23,682 nucleotides of DNA from the NCBI GenBank assembly GCA_900551055.1, contig URUK01000039.1, positions 1-23,682 of the forward strand, in the 5' to 3' direction. The notes under the pieces are model-generated. The model was not told where the DNA came from and did not search any database. It saw only the letters and a list, made by a program, of their open reading frames with translations. This document shows, in pieces, positions 7,790 through 15,889 of the stretch. A program made the translations under genes and the position numbers. The stretch is from an uncultured Prevotella sp. GTDB taxonomy: Bacteria > Bacteroidota > Bacteroidia > Bacteroidales > Bacteroidaceae. Positions within the stretch are counted from its first letter, which is position 1. The number at the start of each line of letters is the position of its first letter.

Positions 7790-9103
7790 TTATAATGTGT
7801 GTGTGATATATTTCATTTTGTAGTAGTTGTACAGGATGTTTATGCGTGCGTTGACCAGCTCCATGCCGACGTTCAGCTTCATGTTGCTTGCGTCCAGCAT
7901 GTCGGTAAGCAGCGCCATGCCGTTTTTGTAGCGGTTGTCGGTCACGTTGTAGTTCTCGTCGGCCAGCTTTAGGCTTTTCTCCTGCGTCCTCAAGTCGGTG
8001 AAGGATGTCATGAAGTTCACATAGCCTTCCTGCACGTCGTTCTTTATTTTCTCCTGTGCCAGCTGGTGGTTTTCCTGCGCCTGACGCACGTTGAGCCGCG
8101 CCCGGCGCAGCCTGTTGTTGCTTTTGAACAGCGACGACAGGTTGTATTTTATCCCCACTCCTATGTACCAGTAGTTGAAGTTGTTGTCAAGCGCGGGCAC
8201 TTCGATGGTTACCGGGCCGTCCAGATGGTCGGCTGCCACTATCGAGATGTGGGGCAACCGTTCCGCACGTTCCTGCTTTACTTTCTGTTCGTTAAGCCGT
8301 ATGGCGGTCTGCGTCTGCTTCAGCAGAATGTTGTTCGCCCTCGCCATGTCCTGCCATTCGTTCTCCGTGAGCGTCTGTATCTTCTGTTCCAGCATTGCGG
8401 TGTCAGGCTTTATTTCCGTTCCTTCGGGCAGATGCAGGGTGGTAATGAGCCGGAAGTTGGCTGTGGTGCGTGCGTCCATGGCTCTCGTCAGCTGGAGGTT
8501 CAGCTGCTCCTTTTGCAGCTCATAGCGCGTGATGTCGTTCTTCAGGACGGTGCCTTGCTCCCTTCTGGCCTTCATGTCGGCAATAACTTCGTCGGTAAGC
8601 CTTATGTTGTCTTGCAGCACTTTGATGTGATTGTCAAGCTTGTATAGGTTCAGGTAATGCCCGATAAGCAGGAAACGTACTTCCTGGATGTCCTTTTGCA
8701 GGTCGAGTTCCGCCAGCTGTTTGCCGAGTTCGGCCTGCCTTATGCCGCTGCTGATGGCGCCTCCGGCATATATTACCTGTTGCGCCTCGATGGCGAAGTT
8801 GTTGCCGAAGTGGGGCATGTCAACCGTCATCGCGTTGCCGAAATCCCTGTCCCAAATCTTCCCGTCGCCAAGGTAACTGGCCGAAAGCGACACGTTCACG
8901 TCGGGCAGCCGCTGTGCCTTGGCCGCTTTCAGGGCTTCACCGGCGGCTTCGGTCCCGGTTCTGTAGGTCTGTATGCTTTTGCTTTGTGCGTCGGCAAGGC
9001 GTAGTAATTCGTCAATGCCCATCAGTAGTGACTGGGCATATAACCCCTGGCTGCATAGGACTGTGGCGCACAACAGCCCTATGAGCCTTTTCTTTTTGCT
9101 CAT
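7790..9103 (-). CDS. TolC family outer-membrane efflux protein
   Basis: A 437-residue outer-membrane channel of the OEP/TolC family and first gene of the efflux operon. A signal peptide is visible at about 1-23 (positive MSKKKR, hydrophobic LIGLLCATVLCSQG, then LYAQ). The rest is the two-fold helical repeat with long amphipathic coiled coils, for example 175-225 and 255-300, and short beta segments such as HFGNNFAIEAQQVIYAGGAI and NFNYWYIGVGIKYNLSSLF. There is no lipobox, so it is unlike NodT-type lipoproteins. A regulator gene is not present on either side. The promoter candidate lies at 9270-9277, leaving a leader of about 160 nt. Confidence 0.9.
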   Translation of the reverse strand: MSKKKRLIGLLCATVLCSQGLYAQSLLMGIDELLRLADAQSKSIQTYRTGTEAAGEALKAAKAQRLPDVNVSLSASYLGDGKIWDRDFGNAMTVDMPHFGNNFAIEAQQVIYAGGAISSGIRQAELGKQLAELDLQKDIQEVRFLLIGHYLNLYKLDNHIKVLQDNIRLTDEVIADMKARREQGTVLKNDITRYELQKEQLNLQLTRAMDARTTANFRLITTLHLPEGTEIKPDTAMLEQKIQTLTENEWQDMARANNILLKQTQTAIRLNEQKVKQERAERLPHISIVAADHLDGPVTIEVPALDNNFNYWYIGVGIKYNLSSLFKSNNRLRRARLNVRQAQENHQLAQEKIKNDVQEGYVNFMTSFTDLRTQEKSLKLADENYNVTDNRYKNGMALLTDMLDASNMKLNVGMELVNARINILYNYYKMKYITHTL

Positions 9104-9269
9104 AAGTTGATTGGTTTTGTTATGTTTGTTGAATGGATATGGCTGTAAAAAGAAGAGCCGTGGCTAAATCAGGGCCGCTGCTCCCCATGAGTGGAACTTG
9201 TCCTTTTTATTTAAGTAAAACACCTTATAAACTTCCATATCGTGTTATCCTGTATTCTATTTGCGGCTG

Positions 9270-9277
9270 CAAAGTTA
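9270..9277 (-). promoter_or_regulatory. -7 box for efflux operon
   Basis: The minus strand reads TAACTTTG, matching TAnnTTTG. Transcription would start near 9263, giving a leader of about 160 nt before the TolC ATG. That leader is longer than for most other units here, which leaves room for post-transcriptional control. No operator palindrome was recognised. Confidence 0.5.
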
Positions 9278-9433
9278 AGGAAAAAAGATATACGGTGTAA
9301 CCTTATAAAGCCTTCCTTTTTTAATATTTTAACTATTCGGCGGTTCATTACATGCCTGCCACAGTCCGTTTGACGGCCTTTGTTTCCGCCATTGTCGGAC
9401 ATGTGCCGGATGCCTTGTTTTCAGTGGTTTTCC

Positions 9434-9521
9434 AAAAGGTGGCCTTTTGGCTTGTAATTGATGGCCTTTTACCGTGCAAAAGGCCACCTTTTGGAAGCTA
9501 AAAGACGGCCTTTTGAAATAC
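9434..9521. repeat. 22-bp repeat array B, four units
   Basis: Units start at 9434, 9456, 9478 and 9500. Cores are AAAAGGTGGCCTTTT, AATTGATGGCCTTTT, AAAAGGCCACCTTTT and AAAAGACGGCCTTTT. Units 1 and 3 are exact reverse complements. The array lies in the 596-bp divergent gap between the TolC and GH31 genes (9104-9699). Besides this array and the two promoter boxes I see nothing else in that gap. Confidence 0.85.
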
Positions 9522-9652
9522 GTATTATGACTGCCTGTGCTGTGTGAACAGCCAACTTGTTGGCTGTCAGACTATTAACCGCATATTGGAGGATGCTGCC
9601 CTGCTGGTTGAGAAAAGTGGGGCTGACGCTTGCTTTGCATTTGATTATTTCG

Positions 9653-9660
9653 TATTTTTG
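9653..9660 (+). promoter_or_regulatory. -7 box for GH31 gene
   Basis: TATTTTTG matches TAnnTTTG. CTTG at 9629-9632 is a reasonable -33 partner, 20 nt upstream. Transcription would start near 9667, about 33 nt before the ATG at 9700. Confidence 0.6.
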
Positions 9661-9699
9661 CCGCATAAACATCTAATCCATTAATAAAAACACGTATCA

Positions 9700-12096
9700 A
9701 TGAAAGCATTTTGTTATTTTGTAGCGGCCTTGCTTGCGTCCAATGTGTGCCTTGCTGCGGCAGGGCAGGGCGTTGAGCGGACGGCTCATGGCGTGCGCCT
9801 CGACGTTCAGGGAGGCAAGTTCAGGTGTGAAGTAATGTTCTATTCTCCGTCCATAGTCCGCGTGGTGAAGGCTCCGCAGGCGGCTGAGCCGGAGGAGAAG
9901 AGCCTCGCCGTGGTGATGACTCCCGAAAAGACGAAGTTCAAGGTCACGGAAACCGCCGGTGCGGTGATGCTGAAAAGCGGCACGGTCAGCGTGACATTGG
10001 GCAAGGATGACGGCACAGTGAGCTTCGCCGATGCCGTCGGCAACAACTTGTTGAAGGAGCAGGGTGCGCCCTCGTTCACGCCGGTTACCGACGGTGCGAA
10101 CAAGGGATATTACGGCGTAAGCCAGTCTTTCACCCTTGACAAGGACGAACCTGTTTACGGCATAGGCCAGTTGCAGGGCGGCAGGCTCAACCTGCGCGGC
10201 CTCGACAAGTATCTTGTGCAGACCAACATTGAGGACGGCAGCCCTTTCATCCAGTCGGCAAAGGGCTACGGATTGTATTTTGACAACTATTCACCTATGA
10301 CGTTCAAGGATGATGCCGCTGGCATGCGGTTCGGCTTCGAGGTGGGCGCGTGCGTGGATTATTACTTCATGTACGGCGGCAACGCCGACGGCGTGGTGGC
10401 ACGCGTGCGCCAGCTTACCGGCCAGGCTCCCATGTTCCCGTTGTGGACTTACGGCTATTGGCAGAGCCGCGAGCGCTATAAGGGACAGGACGAGCTTGTC
10501 GGAGTGGTGCGGAAGTACCGCGAGCTGGGCGTGCCTCTTGACGGAATAATACAGGACTGGCAGTATTGGGGCGACAATTACCACTGGAATGCTACCGAGT
10601 TTCTTGCCCCGTCGTTCTACGACCCGCAGAAGATGCTCGACGAAGTACACTCACTGAACGCCCATGCGGCCATCTCCGTGTGGCCGTCGTTCGGCCCGAA
10701 AACCAAGCCTTATGCCGACCTTGCGCAGAAGGGGCTGCTTTATGACTTCAAGACTTTCCCTGTTCCTGCGTATGGCGACCCTAAAGTGCCGTCGGGCGTG
10801 AAGGTGTATGACGCTTTCTCGCCTGAAGCACGTGACATCGTTTGGCGGCACATGAACGAAGGAATATTCAAGTACGGCATGGATGCATGGTGGCTCGACG
10901 CTACCGAGGCGGAGCTTATCGACCCCACTCCGGCACAGCTCGACCAGCCCACGGCTCTCGGTTCGTTCCGCAAGATGCGCAATGCCTATCCGCTGGTGTC
11001 CGTAGGCGGAGTGTACGATCATCAGCGCGCCACTACCGACTCGAAGCGTGTTTTCATCTTTACGCGTTCCTGTTACTTCGGCCAGCAGCGTTATGCTGCC
11101 AATGTATGGTCGGGAGACATTACCGCATCATGGGAGACTCTTCGCAAGCAAGTGCCTGCCGGACTTAACTATTCGCTGTGTGGCATGCCGCACTGGAACA
11201 ACGACATAGGCGGATTCTACGCCGGCCATTACATACAGGGCTACGGACTTGCCGCGCAGAACCCACAGTATCAGGAGCTTTATGTGCGCTGGCTGCAGTT
11301 CGGTGCGTTTACTCCGATGATGCGTTCCCACGGAACCGGCTCGCCGCGCGAAATCTACCTGTTCGGCAAGAAGGGCGAACCTGCCTACGATGCGATAGAG
11401 AAAACCATACGCCTTCGCTATTCGCTGCTGCCTTACATCTATTCTACATCTTGGGACGTGACCCACGGCCAGTCGACGTTCATGCGTGCCTTGGTGATGG
11501 ATTTTCCAAAAGACAGCCGTGCATTGGACATGGGTGACGAGTATATGTTCGGCCGGTCGTTGCTCGTAGCCCCGGTGCTTGAGGCGCAGTACACGCCGGA
11601 AAAGCTTGCCGAAGGCGGCGAGAAGGTGTCTGCCGACTTCACACAGACACGGCAGACGGCCGTATATCTGCCACAGGGCACGGCTTGGTACGACTTCTTC
11701 ACCGGCGAGCGGTTTGACGGCGGACAGCAGATCGTGCGGCCTGTGACCCTCTCGGACGTGCCGCTCTACGTCCGCGCAGGCGGCATAGTGCCGTTAGGCC
11801 CTGACGTACAGTATGCGACCGAGAAGCCTTGGGATGCGCTTACGCTGTGCGTATACCCCGGAGCCGACGGCCGTTTCGTGCTCTATGAGGACGAGTTTGA
11901 CAACTACAACTATGAACGTGGGGCGTACACCGAGATACCGATGACATGGGATGAGGCTTCGCGCAGCCTCACTATCGGCGCACGCAGCGGCTCTTATCCC
12001 GGTATGCTTGCCAGCCGCAAGTTCATTGTACGTATGCCCGACGGCAGGAAGCAGACCGTCGATTATTCAGGCAAGACGGTCACCGTGAGGTTCTGA
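9700..12096 (+). CDS. Secreted GH31 alpha-glycosidase
   Basis: A 798-residue glycoside hydrolase of family 31, which cleaves alpha-glucosidic or alpha-xylosidic ends with retention. The signal peptide covers about 1-21 (MKAFCYFVAALLASNVCLAA), so it acts in the periplasm or at the surface. The N-terminal beta-sandwich (to about 230) includes the galactose-mutarotase-like fold. The catalytic barrel shows WWLDATEAE with nucleophile D400, VWSGDITASW with acid/base D473, HWNNDIGGF (498-506) and MRSHGT with H544. C-terminal beta domains follow, with TAWYDFFTGERFDGG. The sequence style is closest to bacterial alpha-xylosidases, but alpha-glucosidase is equally possible. No SusC/SusD genes or sugar sensor are adjacent, so no polysaccharide locus can be claimed here. 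It is a single-gene unit. Confidence 0.9.
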   Translation: MKAFCYFVAALLASNVCLAAAGQGVERTAHGVRLDVQGGKFRCEVMFYSPSIVRVVKAPQAAEPEEKSLAVVMTPEKTKFKVTETAGAVMLKSGTVSVTLGKDDGTVSFADAVGNNLLKEQGAPSFTPVTDGANKGYYGVSQSFTLDKDEPVYGIGQLQGGRLNLRGLDKYLVQTNIEDGSPFIQSAKGYGLYFDNYSPMTFKDDAAGMRFGFEVGACVDYYFMYGGNADGVVARVRQLTGQAPMFPLWTYGYWQSRERYKGQDELVGVVRKYRELGVPLDGIIQDWQYWGDNYHWNATEFLAPSFYDPQKMLDEVHSLNAHAAISVWPSFGPKTKPYADLAQKGLLYDFKTFPVPAYGDPKVPSGVKVYDAFSPEARDIVWRHMNEGIFKYGMDAWWLDATEAELIDPTPAQLDQPTALGSFRKMRNAYPLVSVGGVYDHQRATTDSKRVFIFTRSCYFGQQRYAANVWSGDITASWETLRKQVPAGLNYSLCGMPHWNNDIGGFYAGHYIQGYGLAAQNPQYQELYVRWLQFGAFTPMMRSHGTGSPREIYLFGKKGEPAYDAIEKTIRLRYSLLPYIYSTSWDVTHGQSTFMRALVMDFPKDSRALDMGDEYMFGRSLLVAPVLEAQYTPEKLAEGGEKVSADFTQTRQTAVYLPQGTAWYDFFTGERFDGGQQIVRPVTLSDVPLYVRAGGIVPLGPDVQYATEKPWDALTLCVYPGADGRFVLYEDEFDNYNYERGAYTEIPMTWDEASRSLTIGARSGSYPGMLASRKFIVRMPDGRKQTVDYSGKTVTVRF

Positions 12097-12114
12097 TTAT
12101 ATCATACGTTTTAC

Positions 12115-12202
12115 GAAAGACGGCTTTTTGCGTTGCGAAAGGCCGTCTTTTAGAAGCTAAAATGCCACCTTTTGCACTGCAAAAGGTGGCATTTTGCAAT
12201 TT
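12115..12202. repeat. 22-bp repeat array C, four units
   Basis: Units start at 12115, 12137, 12159 and 12181. Cores are GAAAGACGGCTTTTT, GAAAGGCCGTCTTTT, AAAATGCCACCTTTT and AAAAGGTGGCATTTT. Units 3 and 4 are exact reverse complements, and units 1 and 2 nearly so, giving two adjacent hairpins with 7-nt loops. The array starts 18 bp after the GH31 stop, in the convergent gap with the DUF169 gene; here it could serve as a terminator. The remainder of the gap (12203-12314) shows nothing I recognise. Confidence 0.85.
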
Positions 12203-12314
12203 GTTCAGCATCAATGTTTTACATGGCAGGTTATCGGTGGGCCTCGCACCGGCGGCACCGTTTCTTGTCGTTTCCGGTCATGTAGTCAGCTTTTTGCCGT
12301 TAATGGGCGTTCAT

Positions 12315-13037
12315 TCAGTCCTTTTGTATCTCCCCGTTTATGCGTTTCCTTACTATCGAATACGCCTTTTGGAACAGAGCCGACTGCTCCATTGTGCCAA
12401 GCATCTCGCTGAACCGGCAGGCAGGGACGGTGAACGTCAGTTCGTTCTTTGGCACAAGGGGGCGCGCCGAGGGGTCAAGCATGCCGATGAAGCAGCTCCG
12501 TCCGCCTCGCCTGTTCTCGTTTGCGGCGAAGGTTACGATGCTGCTGCATCCCGATGCGAAGCGGACGGCCACGGCATCGTCGGCATTGTTGTCGTAGAAC
12601 GCCCACGAACAGAGGCCCGAAAGCACATCGGGCGTGGCGAAGAACACCACTCCCTCCACGCCGTCAAGGCTCTCCAAGCGGTCAATGCGCATGAAGTTCA
12701 GGTAAGGCTTGTCCGCCAGCCGAATGTCCAGACGGTTGATATATTCCTTCACCATCTCCTTTGTCTGCTTGTAATGCTCCGCTTCCGAGACGAACACCGG
12801 CACCCGTTCGGGCATCGGCCGGAATGCGGTGTACAGTCCGCCGCCGCCACACAGCACGTTGTCAGTAGTCAAAGTGAGCGGCTCGCCGTCACAAACCTTG
12901 CGTATTGCGCCTACCATGCAGCGCGGAATGCGCCTTGCTTCAGCCGCCGCCTTGTGGCTGTAGCCGAAGGCCACGGGCAGCGGCGTGCCTTCGCCGAACG
13001 CCTCGCGGAACTTTGTCACGAAATCATTTATAGTCAT
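12315..13037 (-). CDS. DUF169 family protein
   Basis: A 240-residue soluble protein of the DUF169 family (COG2043), which has no established activity. Family features seen are the LPVAFGYS start, IPRCMVGAIRKV, the glycine run NVLCGGGGLYTAF, the central SGCSSIVTFAANENRRGG, and the closing FIGMLDPSARPLVPKNELTFTVP. The conserved cysteines suggest metal or cofactor binding, but this is inference. The frame is open to 13088; a minus-strand -7 box (13075-13082) sits just after that ATG, so the ATG at 13037 is chosen. It is a single-gene unit, convergent with GH31 and separated by array D from the next gene. Confidence 0.85.
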   Translation of the reverse strand: MTINDFVTKFREAFGEGTPLPVAFGYSHKAAAEARRIPRCMVGAIRKVCDGEPLTLTTDNVLCGGGGLYTAFRPMPERVPVFVSEAEHYKQTKEMVKEYINRLDIRLADKPYLNFMRIDRLESLDGVEGVVFFATPDVLSGLCSWAFYDNNADDAVAVRFASGCSSIVTFAANENRRGGRSCFIGMLDPSARPLVPKNELTFTVPACRFSEMLGTMEQSALFQKAYSIVRKRINGEIQKD

Positions 13038-13074
13038 GTCGGTTGTAAAATGTTCTTCATAATGCCTGTACTTG

Positions 13075-13082
13075 CAAATATA
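13075..13082 (-). promoter_or_regulatory. -7 box for DUF169 gene
   Basis: The minus strand reads TATATTTG, matching TAnnTTTG. Transcription would start near 13068, about 31 nt before the ATG at 13037, and this rules out the longer frame starting at 13088. Confidence 0.6.
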
Positions 13083-13256
13083 CGTCATTTTTTCAAGAAA
13101 CCGTTTCTTTGTTGGCGGTCTTTTGCTTTTTTACTGATTGTGGGATGGAATGTGACTGGGAGGGATAGGAGAACTGGGAGTAATGGGACTGTTGGACGAC
13201 TCGTTTCTTTGTGGTTGGCGGTAGTCTGGCATTTGGCTACACAGCTATGGTTTTCT

Positions 13257-13344
13257 AATTGATGGCCTTTTGCAATGTAAAAGGCCGTCTTTTACACGCT
13301 AAAAGGCCATGTTTTAGAATCTAAAACATGGCCTTTTGTAACGC
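13257..13344. repeat. 22-bp repeat array D, four units
   Basis: Units start at 13257, 13279, 13301 and 13323. Cores are AATTGATGGCCTTTT, AAAAGGCCGTCTTTT, AAAAGGCCATGTTTT and AAAACATGGCCTTTT. Units 3 and 4 are exact reverse complements with a variant centre (CATG). The array lies in the 344-bp gap between the DUF169 start and the phosphatase stop, both genes on the minus strand. I see nothing else there besides the DUF169 promoter. Confidence 0.85.
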
Positions 13345-13381
13345 ATTGGGTGTCTGTGCGTTATGTGGATGGTGACGTTTG

Positions 13382-14677
13382 TCAGTCTTCTTCGACAATG
13401 ACGGGCGGCAGGGTGATGGCGTTTACGGTGTTCATCCAGTATGCGCGGAGGTCGCGCCAGTGGTAGAACGGGGCGCAGTCGGTCTTTACAGGCAGGTCGG
13501 CATCGCGCTCGTTGAGCAGCACGCGCACGAGGATGTCGTCGCTGCCAGCCTTGCGGTAGAAAGCCATCTGTACGTTGCCGCACATCGGGATGATGCGGTA
13601 TGTGCGGTAAGTGTCGGCAATGCGCTGCCAGTCGGTTGTCTGCCGGGTCAGTTCTCCGCATCCCATCAGGGCGGCGAAGGGTGCCAGCTGGGTGTCGTGT
13701 CCGTAGCGCAGGGTGACGCATTTGTTGCCCGATGCGATTACGGTGTCGGCGGTCAGCACAAAGTTTTCAAGCAGGTTGCGCCCCAGCTTGTACATGCAGC
13801 CGTCGCTAAGGGGCGACGCCCCTTTCTCGTAATACCATTCGAAGTTGTTGCGTTGCCACAGGTCGTAGCGCTCTTCGGGCGTGAAGAGGAAGCCGAGCGA
13901 GGGCATGCCGTAGCTGCTCTGGCTGATGCCGTCAAGCTCGAAGAGCTGCTGCATCAGCGTTGTCGGCGATGCAATGTTGTCGCGGACGTATGCCGTGCCG
14001 GTGAAAATCTGCGCCATCAGGCGAGCCGGATGCACGTATGCGCTGTCTGCCCGGCGGTACACCTCGTCCTGGTTGGCAAGGTGCTGCTTGTCGTAAGCCT
14101 TGCTCTTGTACTTTATGTAGGGCACGTCTTTCAGGCTGGCGTCCATCGTTATGCGCAGCTCCGGGTTCAGCCGGGCCAGCTCCACACAGCCGTTGGCCAT
14201 GGAAAGGAAGGCGCGGCTCTTTGTCGTTGAGCGCGCGTCGACATGCACTCCGTCGGCGAACACCTCCGGCCAGTGGCCCATCATGCGGTCAACGAGCAGC
14301 CTGTGCTGCTCCGCTCCTTTCTTTGTAAGCTCGCCGTAGCGGCCTTCGGCCTCGGCGTACATGGCCTTTATTATGTCGAGGGCGCGCCGCCCGTCGGCAG
14401 TCAGGCATCCCGCGCTGTCGGCCTTGGCCAGTGCGGCCATCGGTTCGGTGTACTTCTCGCGGTCTGTCAGGTAGCGCGAGCCGTGGCGTGCGAACGCCGA
14501 CACGTAGAACGGCGTGTAGCCTTCGGGCGGTGTTGCGGCCTCGGGCTCGTGAGGTTCGTAGGCGAAATACTTGCCTGCGGCCAGTTTGGGGTTCTGTAAA
14601 ATCTCGTCCCGTGCGGTCTGCGCGGCGGCTGTCAGCGTTAGCAGGGCTGACATGATGACAAGTGATAATCTTCTCAT
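13382..14677 (-). CDS. Exported histidine acid phosphatase (phytase-like)
   Basis: A 431-residue phosphomonoesterase of the histidine acid phosphatase superfamily; bacterial relatives act on phytate or other phosphate esters in the periplasm. A signal peptide covers about 1-20 (MRRLSLVIMSALLTLTAAAQ). The phosphate-binding motif ARHGSRY places the nucleophile at H65, with R64 and R68. The proton-donor region YGHDTQL has H327 and D328. The HD pair resembles classical acid phosphatases rather than the HAE of MINPP enzymes, so the substrate is uncertain. The frame is open to 14719, but the -7 box at 14707-14714 makes the ATG at 14677 the real start. It is a single-gene unit, divergent from the lipoprotein gene. 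Confidence 0.85.
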   Translation of the reverse strand: MRRLSLVIMSALLTLTAAAQTARDEILQNPKLAAGKYFAYEPHEPEAATPPEGYTPFYVSAFARHGSRYLTDREKYTEPMAALAKADSAGCLTADGRRALDIIKAMYAEAEGRYGELTKKGAEQHRLLVDRMMGHWPEVFADGVHVDARSTTKSRAFLSMANGCVELARLNPELRITMDASLKDVPYIKYKSKAYDKQHLANQDEVYRRADSAYVHPARLMAQIFTGTAYVRDNIASPTTLMQQLFELDGISQSSYGMPSLGFLFTPEERYDLWQRNNFEWYYEKGASPLSDGCMYKLGRNLLENFVLTADTVIASGNKCVTLRYGHDTQLAPFAALMGCGELTRQTTDWQRIADTYRTYRIIPMCGNVQMAFYRKAGSDDILVRVLLNERDADLPVKTDCAPFYHWRDLRAYWMNTVNAITLPPVIVEED

Positions 14678-14706
14678 ATCCAGACGTTTGGTTTGTTTCC
14701 TGCCGG

Positions 14707-14714
14707 CAAAGTTA
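14707..14714 (-). promoter_or_regulatory. -7 box for phosphatase gene
   Basis: The minus strand reads TAACTTTG, matching TAnnTTTG, with a TTTG (complement of 14738-14741) somewhat far upstream. Transcription would start near 14700, about 23 nt before the ATG at 14677. Confidence 0.55.
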
Positions 14715-14869
14715 GGCATTTTCCGTCACAGGTGTTGCAAAAACGGTGCGCCGCAGGCCGATTGTAACCGAATTGTCATTTGCCTGCGCGTCGCCGGTAT
14801 GTTTGCAGAAATAGGGTTTTCCCTATCATTTTTAGGAGTTTTTCGCACCGTGTTGTCAGCTTAAATGCG

Positions 14870-14877
14870 TACTTTTG
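14870..14877 (+). promoter_or_regulatory. -7 box for lipoprotein gene
   Basis: TACTTTTG matches TAnnTTTG. Transcription would start near 14884, leaving a leader of about 22 nt. An unusually strong Shine-Dalgarno for this phylum, AAGGAGG, is at 14893-14899, 6 bp before the ATG at 14906. Confidence 0.6.
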
Positions 14878-14905
14878 CGGTGTAGACAATCAGAAGGAGG
14901 CTGTT

Positions 14906-15754
14906 ATGAAGAAGTTTGTTGTATTGCCGTTGGCGGCTGTCATGCTGCTCGGCGGTTGCGGAACATATACGGGTACGGGCGCTTTTTCGGGTGCGACGTT
15001 GGGTTCGGTCATCGGTTCGGCTGTCGGCGGCATCGCCGGAGGGCCGCGCGGCAGCGACATAGGCACACTTGTGGGCATGGCCGGAGGTGCCGTTGTGGGC
15101 GGCGCGATGGGTGCGCAGGCCGACAAGAAGGTGACAGAGCAGAGGGCGTATAGCGACGCGCGGTTTGAACGGAAGTACATGGAGCACCGCGAGGCAGCCA
15201 CACGCGGCAACGGGAATGACGACAGTTACTATGGCGGCGGGTATGGGGACGAGAGTGGGTTCGACCCCACTGGCGGTGGCGACGACGTGCTTTACGACTT
15301 CCAAGGCTCTGATTATACAGGAAACTACACCGCGACACAGCCTACCGACGTTACCCCGTCGGTGCGTTATGACGGCATACGCCAGCCGCAAGCGGCGGCG
15401 GAGCATCCTCTGGCGGTGTGCAACGCGCGCTTCGTTGACGGCAACCAGGACCGCCGGTTGAACGGCGGCGAGCTGTGCAAGGTCATCTTCGAGGTGTACA
15501 ACAGGTCGCAGGAAGCTGTTTACGACGTGCAGCCCATGGTGGTGGAAACTACGGGTAGCAAGCACATTACCATATCAAACACCATACACGTAGAGCGCAT
15601 ATTGCCGGGCAAGGGCGTGCGTTATACAGCCATGATAAAGGCCGGCAAGCGGTTGAAGGACGGTAGGCTCACCTTCCGTGTGTATGCGGTAAAGGGCAAT
15701 CACGACGTTGTTTCAAACGTGAGTGAATTTGACATAGAGGCCAGCAGGCGGTGA
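14906..15754 (+). CDS. Glycine-zipper lipoprotein
   Basis: A 282-residue predicted lipoprotein. The signal peptide ends in the lipobox LGGC with C18 as the lipidated residue. A glycine-zipper segment at about 30-72 (GSVIGSAVGGIAGG, then GTLVGMAGGAVVGGAMGAQ) could insert into a membrane. A low-complexity linker rich in G, D and Y follows. The C-terminal part, from CNARFVDGNQDRRLNGGELC to the end, resembles CARDB-like beta-sandwich domains, with a D-N-D-type calcium-binding-like loop before the GE. The frame is open to 14780, but the strong ribosome site and the promoter at 14870 fix the start at 14906. It precedes the Wza-like gene by 135 bp, which has its own promoter. Role unknown; cell-envelope structural function is inferred. 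Confidence 0.8.
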   Translation: MKKFVVLPLAAVMLLGGCGTYTGTGAFSGATLGSVIGSAVGGIAGGPRGSDIGTLVGMAGGAVVGGAMGAQADKKVTEQRAYSDARFERKYMEHREAATRGNGNDDSYYGGGYGDESGFDPTGGGDDVLYDFQGSDYTGNYTATQPTDVTPSVRYDGIRQPQAAAEHPLAVCNARFVDGNQDRRLNGGELCKVIFEVYNRSQEAVYDVQPMVVETTGSKHITISNTIHVERILPGKGVRYTAMIKAGKRLKDGRLTFRVYAVKGNHDVVSNVSEFDIEASRR

Positions 15755-15837
15755 TGTGCAGCGCCTGCGTTGATTAATAAAACATAAAAAAACACTTAAA
15801 AAGCTCGTTCCTTCAGTTTTTTTATAGACTAATGCTT

Positions 15838-15845
15838 TACTTTTG
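15838..15845 (+). promoter_or_regulatory. -7 box for polysaccharide export genes
   Basis: TACTTTTG matches TAnnTTTG; a T-rich stretch near 15817-15823 lies at the -33 position without a clear TTTG. Transcription would start near 15852, about 38 nt before the ATG at 15890. It probably drives all three genes to 20072. Confidence 0.55.
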
Positions 15846-15889
15846 CACGTTGTTTATACCAAGTTCAATAAAATAAAGCATTATCGTTT

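Noticed and set aside
4078..9103. Single locus linking the glycosyltransferase with the efflux operon
   Set aside because: The two are convergent, separated by IR1, and nothing ties the pump to glycan export.
9434..9521. CRISPR array
   Set aside because: The 22-bp units have 15-bp cores and only 7-bp spacers, the count is fixed at four, units are inverted partners, and no cas gene is near.
12162..13262. Plus-strand frame of 366 codons opposite the DUF169 gene
   Set aside because: It is the antisense shadow of a recognised gene, begins inside repeat array C and ends in array D.
13379..14230. Plus-strand frame of 283 codons opposite the phosphatase
   Set aside because: Antisense to a gene with clear RHGSR and HD motifs; composition is typical of a complementary-strand frame in GC-rich DNA.
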